Part shown: one piece after another, positions 1-7,230 of the stretch
How positions within the stretch are numbered: position 1 is the first letter of the stretch
Layout: each line of letters starts with the position of its first letter
NCBI GenBank assembly: GCA_964012725.1
Contig: CAXGTL010000015.1
Coordinates: 1-24,397 of the forward strand
From: CAXGTL01 sp964012725
GTDB taxonomy: Archaea; Nanobdellota; Nanobdellia; Woesearchaeales; CAXGTL01
Direction of reading: 5' to 3'
Length of the DNA stretch: 24,397 nt
Translations under genes and position numbers: made by a program
Notes under the pieces: generated by a model
Databases searched by the model: none
Told to the model about the DNA's origin: nothing
What the model saw: only the letters and a program-made list of their open reading frames with translations

Positions 1-160
1 CTAATTCTTCTTTCTTAGCTTTTCTTCTATGTTCTTCATACTTATCTTCAGGACTATATTTTGGTGGTTTTACTTCAACACAAGTACTACCACACTTAGA
101 ACAAGTCTTATCTAAAGAGTATTCTTCACATTTTGTACATTTTAGAATATGTTTTGACAT
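1..160 (-). CDS. nop10: H/ACA ribonucleoprotein subunit Nop10 (3' end cut by window edge)
   Basis: Fifty-three codons are visible from the ATG at 160 and the frame is still open at base 1, so only a few C-terminal residues are missing (the family is about 55-60 aa). The protein has the Nop10 pattern: an N-terminal zinc ribbon with C8-x2-C11 and C20-x2-C23, followed by a PPKYSPEDKY segment and a basic tail (EEHRRKAKK). In the family, Nop10 binds the Cbf5 pseudouridine synthase in box H/ACA particles that modify rRNA. It lies 17 nt downstream of aIF2-alpha on the same strand, the usual archaeal order eS27-aIF2-alpha-Nop10. It is too short and too incomplete to appear in length-filtered gene lists. 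Confidence 0.93.
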   Translation of the reverse strand, partial: MSKHILKCTKCEEYSLDKTCSKCGSTCVEVKPPKYSPEDKYEEHRRKAKKEEL

Positions 161-177
161 TGTAATTTTTGTATAAT

Positions 178-960
178 TTATTTTTCTTTTCTTTCAAACT
201 TACCAAAACTATAGTTTTCAATCATATGATTAATTGTAGCATTTGTTACATTGTATAAAACAGTTTCAGCTTCATTATAATCTCTTGCTGTTATTGATAA
301 AGAATATTTTCCTGCTCCCTTGTATTTGATAATTGTATCTTTATTTTTTTTGTCTAAACCTAGTTTTATTGCTTTTTTAATAATTTCTGCTCCTTGAGGT
401 TCATAACTTTGTAAAATTAGATTTCCAGATATGTTTACTATTGGAAGTTTAATTCTTTGTTTTACGAATTCTGTTAATTTAGTTATATATCTTTGATCAA
501 TTTCAAAATCTTCAAATTTTATTTCTCCAGAAACAAAATCTAAAAAAAAAATATGCAAAAATTCATATTTTCTATTAATTTTGTTAAAAATATCAAAATA
601 AACATTTTTTACGTCTAATTTTAGTTCAGAAGCAAGATTTTCAATTATTTTTTCAGCTTTTTGTTCTTGTTTAATTACTTCTAATTTTTTCCTTTTTTGA
701 GAATCATTAACTCTTCTTAATGATAAATCAATATGACCTTTATATATATCAATTTTTAATATTTTACATACTACTTTTTTACCTTCTACTACATAATCCC
801 TTAAATTTCTTATTCTACCTGGTGCTACTTCTGAAATATAAATCATACCTTGTTTTCCAAATTCGTCAAGGTTAGCAAAAACTGAATGATGAAATATCTT
901 TGTAATAGTACACAGAACTAATTCTCCTTCCTCAGGCATTCTTTTTCTTCTTAATAACAT
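178..960 (-). CDS. Translation initiation factor aIF2 subunit alpha
   Basis: 260 aa, the normal length for aIF2-alpha. Residues about 8-85 form an S1/OB RNA-binding domain (PEEGELVLCTI, GMIYISEVAPGRIRNL, GHIDLSLRRVN). A helical middle domain and a C-terminal alpha/beta domain (IKKAIKLGL, GAGKYSLSITARDYNEAE) follow and match the family order. The subunit belongs to the aIF2 heterotrimer that delivers initiator Met-tRNA to the small ribosomal subunit; the C-terminal domain contacts aIF2-gamma. The first ATG is 10 nt after the eS27 stop, so the two are cotranscribed. I keep this start because homologues also have a short basic stretch before the PEEGE motif, although an ATG at codon 8 (939) is possible. 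No strong Shine-Dalgarno sequence precedes either start. Confidence 0.95.
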   Translation of the reverse strand: MLLRRKRMPEEGELVLCTITKIFHHSVFANLDEFGKQGMIYISEVAPGRIRNLRDYVVEGKKVVCKILKIDIYKGHIDLSLRRVNDSQKRKKLEVIKQEQKAEKIIENLASELKLDVKNVYFDIFNKINRKYEFLHIFFLDFVSGEIKFEDFEIDQRYITKLTEFVKQRIKLPIVNISGNLILQSYEPQGAEIIKKAIKLGLDKKNKDTIIKYKGAGKYSLSITARDYNEAETVLYNVTNATINHMIENYSFGKFERKEK

Positions 961-970
961 TGTAGTTTCA

Positions 971-1156
971 TTAATCTAATATTTCAAGAACCCTTGCTTT
1001 AATCTTTGCTTTTCCACCTTGTGGTGTTGCTAGTATTTTACTACAAACTAAGCATTTTACTTCTTGTGAAGCTTTTCCAAACATTATTTGTTCATTTTTG
1101 CATTTAGGGCATCTGATTTTTACGAATTTACTTGTTGGTTCTTTAACTTTTTTCAT
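971..1156 (-). CDS. rps27e: Small ribosomal subunit protein eS27
   Basis: 61 aa with the eS27 zinc finger C16-x2-C19 ... C35-x2-C38 and the family C-terminal stretch TPQGGKAKIKARV. It binds 16S rRNA in the small subunit. It is the first gene of a minus-strand unit continuing into aIF2-alpha and Nop10. A Shine-Dalgarno AGAGG (1170-1166) precedes the ATG. The roughly 80-nt leader carries a hairpin and a second copy of the Shine-Dalgarno 8-mer (see the leader entry), suggesting translational control. In related archaea eL42 directly precedes eS27; here a 143-bp transposon-like insertion and a new promoter lie between them. Confidence 0.95.
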   Translation of the reverse strand: MKKVKEPTSKFVKIRCPKCKNEQIMFGKASQEVKCLVCSKILATPQGGKAKIKARVLEILD

Positions 1157-1162
1157 TTTGAT

Positions 1163-1224
1163 TTACCTCTTAAATTTTCAATTTTAGAGGTTCCATAAAT
1201 TGCAAAGCAATTTCTGTTACCTCT
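1163..1224 (-). promoter_or_regulatory. eS27 leader with duplicated Shine-Dalgarno and one shared anti-Shine-Dalgarno strand
   Basis: Read on the minus strand, the 8-mer AGAGGTAA occurs at 1224-1217 and again at 1170-1163, where it is the Shine-Dalgarno of eS27. Between them lies ACCTCT (1191-1186), complementary to both. With the upstream copy it closes a 6-bp outer stem around a perfect 7-bp inner hairpin (1197-1203 with 1207-1213, 3-nt loop). With the downstream copy it would mask the ribosome binding site. The two pairings exclude each other. The repeats and complementarity are seen directly; a switch is inferred. Confidence 0.5.
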
Positions 1225-1254
1225 TCATATGTTTATATACATAAGAAAAACCTG

Positions 1255-1267
1255 CTATTTATAAAAG
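1255..1267 (-). promoter_or_regulatory. TATA box of the eS27-aIF2-alpha-Nop10 unit
   Basis: Minus-strand CTTTTATAAATAG, preceded by an A-rich BRE-like stretch, is the best TATA match upstream of eS27. It predicts transcription starting near 1235 and an 80-nt leader that includes the whole hairpin. A second candidate, TATATAAA near 1233-1240, would start inside the hairpin. The box begins 13 bp from the left end of the inserted 143-bp element. Confidence 0.5.
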
Positions 1268-1271
1268 TTTA

Positions 1272-1432
1272 GTATTAAATGGCTCTGTCCGGAATCTCCT
1301 ACTCCACTGACAAGAGCCCAGAACTTCATAACTGTAACCTTATCAGCTCCGTCTGGCCTTTGCCATTATTTACTACATAAATAATAGCAAACAATGGCGC
1401 AGACGTATATTCCGGACAGAGCCGTATTAAAT
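1272..1432. mobile_element. 143-bp MITE-like element (1281-1423) with perfect inverted ends and 9-bp target duplication
   Basis: The ends 1281-1295 (GGCTCTGTCCGGAAT) and 1409-1423 are perfect 15-bp inverted repeats. They are flanked immediately by the direct repeat GTATTAAAT at 1272-1280 and 1424-1432, a perfect 9-bp target-site duplication. GC is about 46% (66/143 by count) in very AT-rich flanks. It has no coding capacity. Inside are a stem CGTCTG/CAGACG (1350-1355 with 1400-1405) and a long hairpin (1359-1372 with 1378-1391, one mismatch, 5-nt loop). A GG-starting end plus a 9-bp duplication resembles IS903-group IS5-family elements, so a transposase of that kind could mobilise it; that assignment is tentative. 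The intact duplication implies a fairly recent insertion. Confidence 0.85.
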
Positions 1433-1506
1433 AAGAGATAAGTATAAAGAATAATAAAAAATAAATAGTATATAATATTTAAAAAATTAAGAAAAAATCA
1501 TTAAAA

Positions 1507-1821
1507 TCAAGAAATTTCTATTTTTTTAGCTCTTTTACCTTTTTTTTGTATATGACTCTTTTTACATTGTTTACAAGTAAATCTAAGGTCTGTTTTCTTT
1601 GTTAACTTTTTTCCTGTAGCTTTAAACTTACCAATAGCTTTTCTTGAAAATCTACCCTTATTTCCAGTACCTAATCTTCCACGTTTTCTAGCTCTTTTCT
1701 TACTACCTCTAGTTTGAGTGTGTTTACTACCATGAGTCTTTCTTTTAGCTTGACTTGTTTTATGTTCTGTATGTTTTTTACAATAAGGACAGTATCTTTT
1801 CTTTGTCTTAGGTAGTTTCAT
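1507..1821 (-). CDS. rpl44e: Large ribosomal subunit protein eL42 (L44e)
   Basis: 104 aa, strongly basic, with paired zinc-binding cysteines C11-x2-C14 near the N-terminus and C83-x2-C86 near the C-terminus, and the family core RGSKKRARKRGRLGTGNKGRF. The protein sits near the E site of the large subunit. It lies 55 bp downstream of the GINS gene on the same strand but has its own TATA box 29 nt before the ATG, so it can be transcribed separately and probably leaderless. Downstream it is separated from eS27 by the 143-bp insertion. A T-rich stretch on the minus strand at about 1489-1499 could end its transcript. Confidence 0.95.
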   Translation of the reverse strand: MKLPKTKKRYCPYCKKHTEHKTSQAKRKTHGSKHTQTRGSKKRARKRGRLGTGNKGRFSRKAIGKFKATGKKLTKKTDLRFTCKQCKKSHIQKKGKRAKKIEIS

Positions 1822-1843
1822 GATATATATAAGAAAATATTAT

Positions 1844-1856
1844 GTATTTATAAATT
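1844..1856 (-). promoter_or_regulatory. TATA box of eL42
   Basis: Minus-strand AATTTATAAATAC is centred at about 1850, 29 nt before the ATG at 1821, and no Shine-Dalgarno follows. This spacing predicts a leaderless or nearly leaderless mRNA. Confidence 0.55.
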
Positions 1857-1876
1857 TATCGTAGAACCATATATAA

Positions 1877-2590
1877 TCACTTAATACAAATCTCTTCAGC
1901 AGCTTTTTTTTCAACTAATAAATTTACTATTTTTTTTGGTAAACAAGCCATATCTTCTGGTTCAAATGGACCATAAGTGTGAAGTTCTGGACTTACAAAG
2001 GTAGGAACATATTGGATAAACCTTATCATTGAATTATCATCTTTATTTGTTATTTCTGATTTGTCAGAAACTTGATTTTGGTTACCATCTGAGTCTGGTT
2101 CTGAAATTTCTTTTTTATTTCCATCTTCTTTTGTTTCTTCTTTTTCTTTAGTTGTTTGTTTTAACATTTGAATATCAGGAATTTTACTTTCCAAGAGATT
2201 ATTTAACACATATTTTGTAAAATTATTAAACAATTTAATTAATTTATTGAACATAATTTTTTCTTCTTCTAAAATATTAGATAAATCTATTTTAGCTTCT
2301 GTTCTACTTTGGATTAAGGCCATAGAAATTATTTTTTTCTCTCTTCTTTGTAATAAATCTTTAATTATTTTTTTAATGTTAATTAGTTGTTGTTCTGTTT
2401 TCTTTTTTTCATTTTTAACAAAAAGATTATCATCAGGTCTATTTAATATGTTTTTCTTTTCTTCTAAATATTCTACAACATTATTAAAAAAATCTTTATC
2501 TAATGTTTGTATTTCTTCTTTATTTTTTTCATTTCTAAGTAATTCAAATAAAGATTCATATGTTATTTTTATGCTATTGTTGTCCATCAT
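1877..2590 (-). CDS. GINS complex subunit, Gins51/Sld5-Psf1 type
   Basis: 237 aa. The N-terminal about 145 residues are helical and charged, as in the GINS A domain. A low-complexity acidic linker (about 148-185, rich in E, K, D, N) leads to a C-terminal B domain with the recognisable stretch VPTFVSPELHTYGPFEPEDM followed by ACLPKKIVNLLVEKKAAEEI. An A-then-B order with the small B domain at the C-terminus is typical of archaeal Gins51. GINS joins MCM and Cdc45/RecJ-like protein in the replicative helicase. The neighbourhood GINS-eL42-eS27-aIF2-alpha-Nop10 is a known archaeal association of replication and translation genes. Two consecutive ATG codons open the frame (2590 and 2587); either may be used. 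Confidence 0.88.
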   Translation of the reverse strand: MMDNNSIKITYESLFELLRNEKNKEEIQTLDKDFFNNVVEYLEEKKNILNRPDDNLFVKNEKKKTEQQLINIKKIIKDLLQRREKKIISMALIQSRTEAKIDLSNILEEEKIMFNKLIKLFNNFTKYVLNNLLESKIPDIQMLKQTTKEKEETKEDGNKKEISEPDSDGNQNQVSDKSEITNKDDNSMIRFIQYVPTFVSPELHTYGPFEPEDMACLPKKIVNLLVEKKAAEEICIK

Positions 2591-2653
2591 TTTTGTACAA
2601 AATTTTTTATATTTTTAATGTTTTATATACTGGAATGACTATATTATGGAAAA

Positions 2654-2663
2654 TTATATAAAA
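2654..2663 (+). promoter_or_regulatory. TATA box of the radical SAM gene
   Basis: TTATATAAAA is centred about 28 nt before the ATG at 2686, so the mRNA should start at or next to the start codon. No Shine-Dalgarno sequence is present. Confidence 0.55.
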
Positions 2664-2685
2664 ACCTCTGTTTAATCATATATAA

Positions 2686-3894
2686 ATGGCAAAATTAATA
2701 TTCAAATCATTAAAATTTGAAGAAAACAAAGATATTGTAAAAGTTAAGTTATATAATATATTTTATTTTACAATGCCAAAATCTGACCTATCTAATATTG
2801 ATAAAAAGATTAAGATTAATAAAAATTCTATTGTTTTTCCTTTAATTAATCAACAAAATGCAGAAAGAAAGTTTAATTTTTTGCTTCAAAAATATATGCC
2901 TGATTTAAAAAATGCTTTGAATAATAAACCAACAATATATATTCATAAGAATTCTGGAATTCCTTTAATTGGTTCAAATGTTTTTGGAATCGTCGATAGA
3001 AACACTTCAATAATTGAAGTAAAACCTATTACTGGGTGTAACTTGGATTGTATATATTGTTCTGTTGATGAAGGTAAATCTTCTAAAAAACAAACTGATT
3101 TTGTTATTGAAAAGGAATACTTAGTTGAAGAATTAAAAAAATTAATTAAGTTCAAAAACATCGACGGAATAGAGGTACATGTTGGGACACAAGGAGAACC
3201 ACTTCTATACCAACCATTGCTTGAATTTGTTAAAGATGTTAAAAAAATAAAGCAAGTAAAAGTTATATCTATTAATACAAATGGACTTTTATTCACTAAA
3301 AAATCATTAGGTGAGTTTGTAAAAGCAGGTTTAAATCAAATAAATTTGTCTGTTAATACTTTAGATAAGAAAAAAGCAAGTAAAATTGCAAATACTCCTT
3401 ATGATGTAGATCATATTATTAAAATAGCAGAATATGCTTCAAAAAAGGTTAGTTTAAGGCTTGCACCTGTATTATTAGATAAGATTAATGTTTTTGATAT
3501 GGAAGAAATAGTTAAGTTTGCAATAAAAATAGGTGCTAAACTAGGTATTCAAAATTATTTATATTATTCTAAAGGAAGAAAGCCTTGTAAACAACTTTCA
3601 TGGGATAAATTCTTTGATATTTTAAAAAAATTAGAAAAAAAACATGATGTAAGGTTAATTCTTAATGAAAAAGATTTTAATATTATTAAAACTAACCCAT
3701 TACCTAAACCTTTTAAAAATAATAGTTTTATTAAAGCTAAAATTGTGTGTAATGGACGATATAAGGATGAATTTATTGCAGTTTCTGAAAATAGAACTAT
3801 AACAGTATATTCAAAAAAACAGCTTAAAATAGGCTCATTAGTAAAGATTAAAATTAAAAGAAGTAAACATAATGTGTTTTCTAGTACGATTTAA
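2686..3894 (+). CDS. Radical SAM enzyme of the archaeal COG2100 type, function unknown
   Basis: 402 aa. The iron-sulfur motif C118-x3-C122-x2-C125 (GCNLDCIYC) is preceded by GIVDRNTSIIEVKPI and followed by a radical SAM barrel: HVGTQGEPLLYQP (the glycine-rich/GGE-like SAM strand), ISINTNGLLF and INLSVNTLD. About 100 N-terminal residues form a non-barrel domain. The last about 50 residues (FIAVSENRTITVYSKKQLKIGSLVKIKI) look like a small beta-barrel of TRAM/OB kind, which in other families binds RNA. This layout matches a conserved archaeal group of uncharacterised radical SAM proteins. The substrate is unknown; the C-terminal domain makes tRNA or rRNA modification a guess. The gene stands alone, convergent with the S-layer gene. 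Confidence 0.85.
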   Translation: MAKLIFKSLKFEENKDIVKVKLYNIFYFTMPKSDLSNIDKKIKINKNSIVFPLINQQNAERKFNFLLQKYMPDLKNALNNKPTIYIHKNSGIPLIGSNVFGIVDRNTSIIEVKPITGCNLDCIYCSVDEGKSSKKQTDFVIEKEYLVEELKKLIKFKNIDGIEVHVGTQGEPLLYQPLLEFVKDVKKIKQVKVISINTNGLLFTKKSLGEFVKAGLNQINLSVNTLDKKKASKIANTPYDVDHIIKIAEYASKKVSLRLAPVLLDKINVFDMEEIVKFAIKIGAKLGIQNYLYYSKGRKPCKQLSWDKFFDILKKLEKKHDVRLILNEKDFNIIKTNPLPKPFKNNSFIKAKIVCNGRYKDEFIAVSENRTITVYSKKQLKIGSLVKIKIKRSKHNVFSSTI

Positions 3895-3936
3895 GGTTAT
3901 AATATAATTTAAGATAAATTATTTCTTAGAAGTATT

Positions 3937-3964
3937 TTAAAAAAGAAAAAAAAAAGAAAAAAAA
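3937..3964 (-). terminator. Poly-T terminator of the S-layer gene
   Basis: On the minus strand, just past the S-layer stop codon, three long T runs (up to 9) are separated only by single C residues. Archaeal RNA polymerase terminates at such oligo-T stretches without needing a hairpin. The strength of the run fits a highly expressed gene. Confidence 0.65.
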
Positions 3965-3973
3965 GGTTTAGGT

Positions 3974-6556
3974 TTATGCTTCAACTACTTCATCAGCAGC
4001 TGCTACAGCTTCTACTTTAGTTACTGTACCATCAACTGTTTTAATAGTTATTTCCATACCTTCAAAGCCAGCTACATCCTTATGGTTTTTAACGATTTCA
4101 CTTGCTTTTCTTGTATCTGCTGCACTCATACCTGCTACTAACATTGAAACTGCGTCTCCTTCTTCGAATAATTTGATTAAGGATTCACCTTCTTTGAAAT
4201 CTTTGTAGCAAGGGTCTGGGTTACCCATTAATTTAGCTGCAACTGAGTTTGCACATGGTCCACCAATTACAATTAGATTATCTGAACCTACTTTGTCCAT
4301 AACTTCACTATCTAATTTAGCAGCGCCTACGTTAATAGGTACAACTTCTTGGCTAACAGATCCACCACTTGTTGTAGTTGTTGATTCAATAGCTCCTGAA
4401 GTAATAAATACTTGTGGTAAAGCTTGTTTTGCAGGGTATTTGATGAAAACTTTTGGTCTTCCACTTGTTGGGGATTGTCTGTGAACTAATGCTCCCATTG
4501 AGTTCATACCATAATAGTTTTCAGTTTCACCAGTTGGATTAGTTACTGTTAATCCGCCTGCTTCAGCTAAAGTTACTTGGTCACTACTACCAGATGCACT
4601 TAACTTGTAGATGATATCTTTTGGAACTAAGTTGTCATAATCATCTCCGTCAGGTGTGGATATAGTAATGTTCATACCTGAACTCAGGAATAGTCCTCTA
4701 CTGACATCAGTACCATTAGTAGGTGTAAATGCAATCTTAGAACCTTCTTTAGTGTTTATTGCAATTAGTGTTGTAGCTGTATCATCTCCAATTGATCCAG
4801 ATGCGTCAAAGTCAACTTCTACATCAAAGTCGTTGTTAGTATCATCTCCAGATGATCCACTTACGTTTCTAACTTGGAATGAGCCTCCACCATATTTGAT
4901 ATATACATTTTCTCCTCTTTTGTGTGTTACTTCAACAGTATCACCACTACCAACATCTTTGAAACTAATAGTTGGAGTTGTAGAATCACTAGTGTATTTG
5001 TCTGCACCTTTATATTGGAATACAAATGATTTTCTATTTCCATCTGATACAGATTCATCTGTTAGTATGAAATAATCACCATCTTTTATTCCAGCAGATT
5101 CATTTAAAATTGTATATCTTGCTGATGATGCAGTTGAACTATATGAATCACCAAAATAGTAATTATCACTATTTACGATTCCCACTGGTAAACTTGCTGC
5201 ATTACCATTTGCATCATTGAAAGTTAAGATATATGCTGAATCTCCACTATTTTTGATGTTTATTTCTCCAGTTTCTTCTGTAGTTAGACCTTTGTATTCG
5301 ATGTCCCAATTTTGTGTAAATAACACTTGTTCTTTATCTCCACGAGCAGCGATAACCTCACTTAACTTTTCTCCTGGTGCAACCCAATAATCGTCACCAG
5401 CAGTCATGTTAACTTCGATTGAATCAATTTTGAATGTTGTGTTATCATCTGTTCCTTTAATAGTTACAGCTGCTTCTGTTACAGAAGTACTTGTTCCATC
5501 TGTGTAAAGGTTTTTAGAAGATACTGAATCTTGGATATTAGTGTCCCATACAACTACATCTTTTGCACCTAAGAAGAATGTTGCTTGTTTTGTACCAGTT
5601 TCAAGTGCTTGGTAGTATACACTAGATACTCCGATTTTATTACCATCACCTAATTTGTATGAATCACCAACATTGATTTTACCAGTTGCTTCACCATTAA
5701 CTACAAAACTAGCTCTATCGCTATCATCGACATAAGTTAATTCAACATCATATGATTTCTCGCCTACTGATAATTCAGCAGCTTCTCCTTGATTAAGAGT
5801 TGATTTTGTTGAACCACTCATCATAGTTAGTTTTGCAGAAGCTGCAGTATTTCCACCACTTCTTCTTGCTGTAACAACAGTGAATTCTTTACCAAATAAA
5901 TTTAATTTTTTATCTTGGTAATCTGTTAAATATGTTCCACTAGTAGATGCAGCACCTGCACTAGTATCAATATCTGATTCAGCTGAACTTACAAATTCTA
6001 ATACATACCTTGCAATTTGTTTATTGTTTGGTACAATAAAATGATCTGCTTGTACATCTGTATCTGAATATTCCATGAATTGTACGAATCCTGAGTCGTA
6101 TTTATCAAAGTATAGATACTGATGATATTTCTTATCTGCAAATTCTCCATCACCTAATGCTGCTAATTCACTTGAGCCAATGTATGAAGTTATGTTTTTA
6201 ATTACTTCTTCTTCACTAGCACTACTCCAAGAATTACCTAACTCAAGTTTTTTATCTCCGGAACGCACTAACCATGCATCTCCTTCAATAGCAACTTCAG
6301 TTGAAGCACCACTTATTGGAGTTGATTTTATTGCTTCAGCTTGCAAGCCATTTGAAATGTCAATAGCACCGATTACATCTTCGGTTTTTGCTGATGCACC
6401 AACAACCAAAGTTCCATCAAATCTCACATCTTCTGTGATGAATGGTTTTGGATATTCTGCTAAATCAGCTGCCATTGCACCCATTATGGTAGCTCCTACC
6501 ATGATAGCGCCTGCGCTTAAAGCAACAACTTTTTTAATTGCTTTTTTTACTTCCAT
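3974..6556 (-). CDS. S-layer protein (Methanococcus-type S_layer_N/S_layer_C architecture)
   Basis: 860 aa. A signal peptide covers about 1-29: basic MEVKKAIKK, a hydrophobic Ala/Gly-rich core, then probable cleavage after AMA before ADLAEYP. The S-layer N-terminal domain begins FDGTLVVGASAKTEDVIGAI. A long, threonine/serine/aspartate-rich beta-strand region fills the middle. The C-terminal domain contains SDNLIVIGGPCANSVAAKLM, a paired Cys (GNPDPCY) and DAVSMLVAGMSAADTRKAS. Such proteins tile the archaeal cell surface. Base composition is clearly GC-richer than the neighbours and the codons are those of a highly expressed gene. The Shine-Dalgarno GAGGTG lies a few bases before the ATG, and upstream is an unusually long control region. 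Several N-x-T/S sites could be N-glycosylated. Confidence 0.9.
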   Translation of the reverse strand: MEVKKAIKKVVALSAGAIMVGATIMGAMAADLAEYPKPFITEDVRFDGTLVVGASAKTEDVIGAIDISNGLQAEAIKSTPISGASTEVAIEGDAWLVRSGDKKLELGNSWSSASEEEVIKNITSYIGSSELAALGDGEFADKKYHQYLYFDKYDSGFVQFMEYSDTDVQADHFIVPNNKQIARYVLEFVSSAESDIDTSAGAASTSGTYLTDYQDKKLNLFGKEFTVVTARRSGGNTAASAKLTMMSGSTKSTLNQGEAAELSVGEKSYDVELTYVDDSDRASFVVNGEATGKINVGDSYKLGDGNKIGVSSVYYQALETGTKQATFFLGAKDVVVWDTNIQDSVSSKNLYTDGTSTSVTEAAVTIKGTDDNTTFKIDSIEVNMTAGDDYWVAPGEKLSEVIAARGDKEQVLFTQNWDIEYKGLTTEETGEINIKNSGDSAYILTFNDANGNAASLPVGIVNSDNYYFGDSYSSTASSARYTILNESAGIKDGDYFILTDESVSDGNRKSFVFQYKGADKYTSDSTTPTISFKDVGSGDTVEVTHKRGENVYIKYGGGSFQVRNVSGSSGDDTNNDFDVEVDFDASGSIGDDTATTLIAINTKEGSKIAFTPTNGTDVSRGLFLSSGMNITISTPDGDDYDNLVPKDIIYKLSASGSSDQVTLAEAGGLTVTNPTGETENYYGMNSMGALVHRQSPTSGRPKVFIKYPAKQALPQVFITSGAIESTTTTSGGSVSQEVVPINVGAAKLDSEVMDKVGSDNLIVIGGPCANSVAAKLMGNPDPCYKDFKEGESLIKLFEEGDAVSMLVAGMSAADTRKASEIVKNHKDVAGFEGMEITIKTVDGTVTKVEAVAAADEVVEA

Positions 6557-6742
6557 TTATCTAACACCTCGTCTTTTAAAAATTTTTTTTTGGGCTATTT
6601 TTTCTTAAAGTATAATTTGTTTATCCTTGCATACGGAGCAAAGATCAACGTTTTACAAAACAGATTTCTATACAGCACATTTTTTAGTATGTGTCTATTA
6701 TAGTCTGTTCTGTATTCTAATCATTATATATGGTTATATAGG
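6557..6742 (-). promoter_or_regulatory. S-layer promoter and long 5' leader
   Basis: Minus-strand TATA candidates are CCTATATAACC (about 6742-6732) and CCATATATAATG (about 6732-6721), both far from the ATG at 6556. They predict transcription starts near 6700-6711 and a leader of about 145-155 nt ending in the Shine-Dalgarno GAGGTG. A weak 5-bp hairpin (6676-6680 with 6689-6693) lies near the predicted mRNA 5' end. Long leaders on S-layer messages can stabilise them, but this is inferred here. Confidence 0.5.
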
Positions 6743-7073
6743 CTTATTTTGATTTAAAAAGATTGCGAAAGTATGTTTTAGAATTAGGTGTTATATTGTG
6801 TAATTTTGCTTTAAACGCTTGAATTCTTGTTTTTAGGCACAGTATCACTTTTGAATAGTTAATTGGTTAGTATACAAATAAGTATACTAGGCACTTAAAT
6901 CTTTTAAGTAGTTATATATGAAAATAAATGGGTGAAAAAACACAAAATAAGAAATATACAAAATAATCAAAATAATTAACTCTTTATTTATATATGAATT
7001 TGTAAAATTTGTTTGAAAAAAATCTTGGTAAAGGAAAAATCTAAGAAAATAAAATGTGATTTTAATAAACTAA
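6743..7073. other. Gene-free AT-rich stretch upstream of the S-layer promoter, with one palindrome
   Basis: No open frame of credible composition was found on either strand. The only clear structure is a perfect 8-bp inverted repeat TAGTATAC/GTATACTA with a 6-nt spacer at 6868-6889, the shape of a dimeric regulator site. The 7-mer TAGGCAC flanks this area twice (about 6835 and 6888). The palindrome is roughly 130 bp upstream of the TATA boxes of the S-layer gene. Confidence 0.4.
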
Positions 7074-7082
7074 GAAAAAAAA
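7074..7082 (-). terminator. Poly-T terminator of tRNA-Leu
   Basis: Directly after the encoded CCA, the minus strand reads a run of eight T residues and then CTTAG, a standard archaeal oligo-T stop for a tRNA transcript. Confidence 0.6.
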
Positions 7083-7169
7083 TGGTGTGGGGAAAGGGGT
7101 TCGAACCCTCGTAGGCACTAAGCCAATAGGTCCTAAGCCTATCCCGTTTGACCACTCCGGCATCCCCAC
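7083..7169 (-). tRNA. tRNA-Leu (anticodon UAG)
   Basis: Reading the minus strand from 7169, acceptor strand GTGGGGA pairs fully with TCCCCAC (7087-7093), followed by discriminator A and an encoded CCA (7085-7083). The D arm contains CGGAGTGGTCAAACGGG. The anticodon stem ATAGG/CCTAT closes the loop CTTAGGA, giving anticodon UAG at 7135-7133. A long class II variable arm (GGCTTAGTGCC) and the T arm GAGGGTTCGAACCCC follow. The large variable arm and the A discriminator identify leucine. No intron is present. A TATA-like stretch, TTTTTAAATATAA, lies about 30 nt upstream (7197-7210). It sits alone between the S-layer region and the glycosyltransferase gene. Confidence 0.96.
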
Positions 7170-7230
7170 ATTGGACTATTTAAAGAAACTGCGATTATAT
7201 TTAAAAATCTATCTATTTGTTTTTGTTTAT

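Noticed and set aside
1281..1423. SRP RNA, RNase P RNA or box H/ACA guide RNA in the GC-rich element
   Set aside because: None of the conserved motifs (SRP helix 8, RNase P core, clear ACA or C/D boxes) could be found, and the perfect ends with a target duplication point to transposition.
4293..6608. Antisense frames over the S-layer gene (63, 139 and 142 aa)
   Set aside because: They are shadows of the biased codon use of the S-layer gene, with no promoter or recognisable protein.
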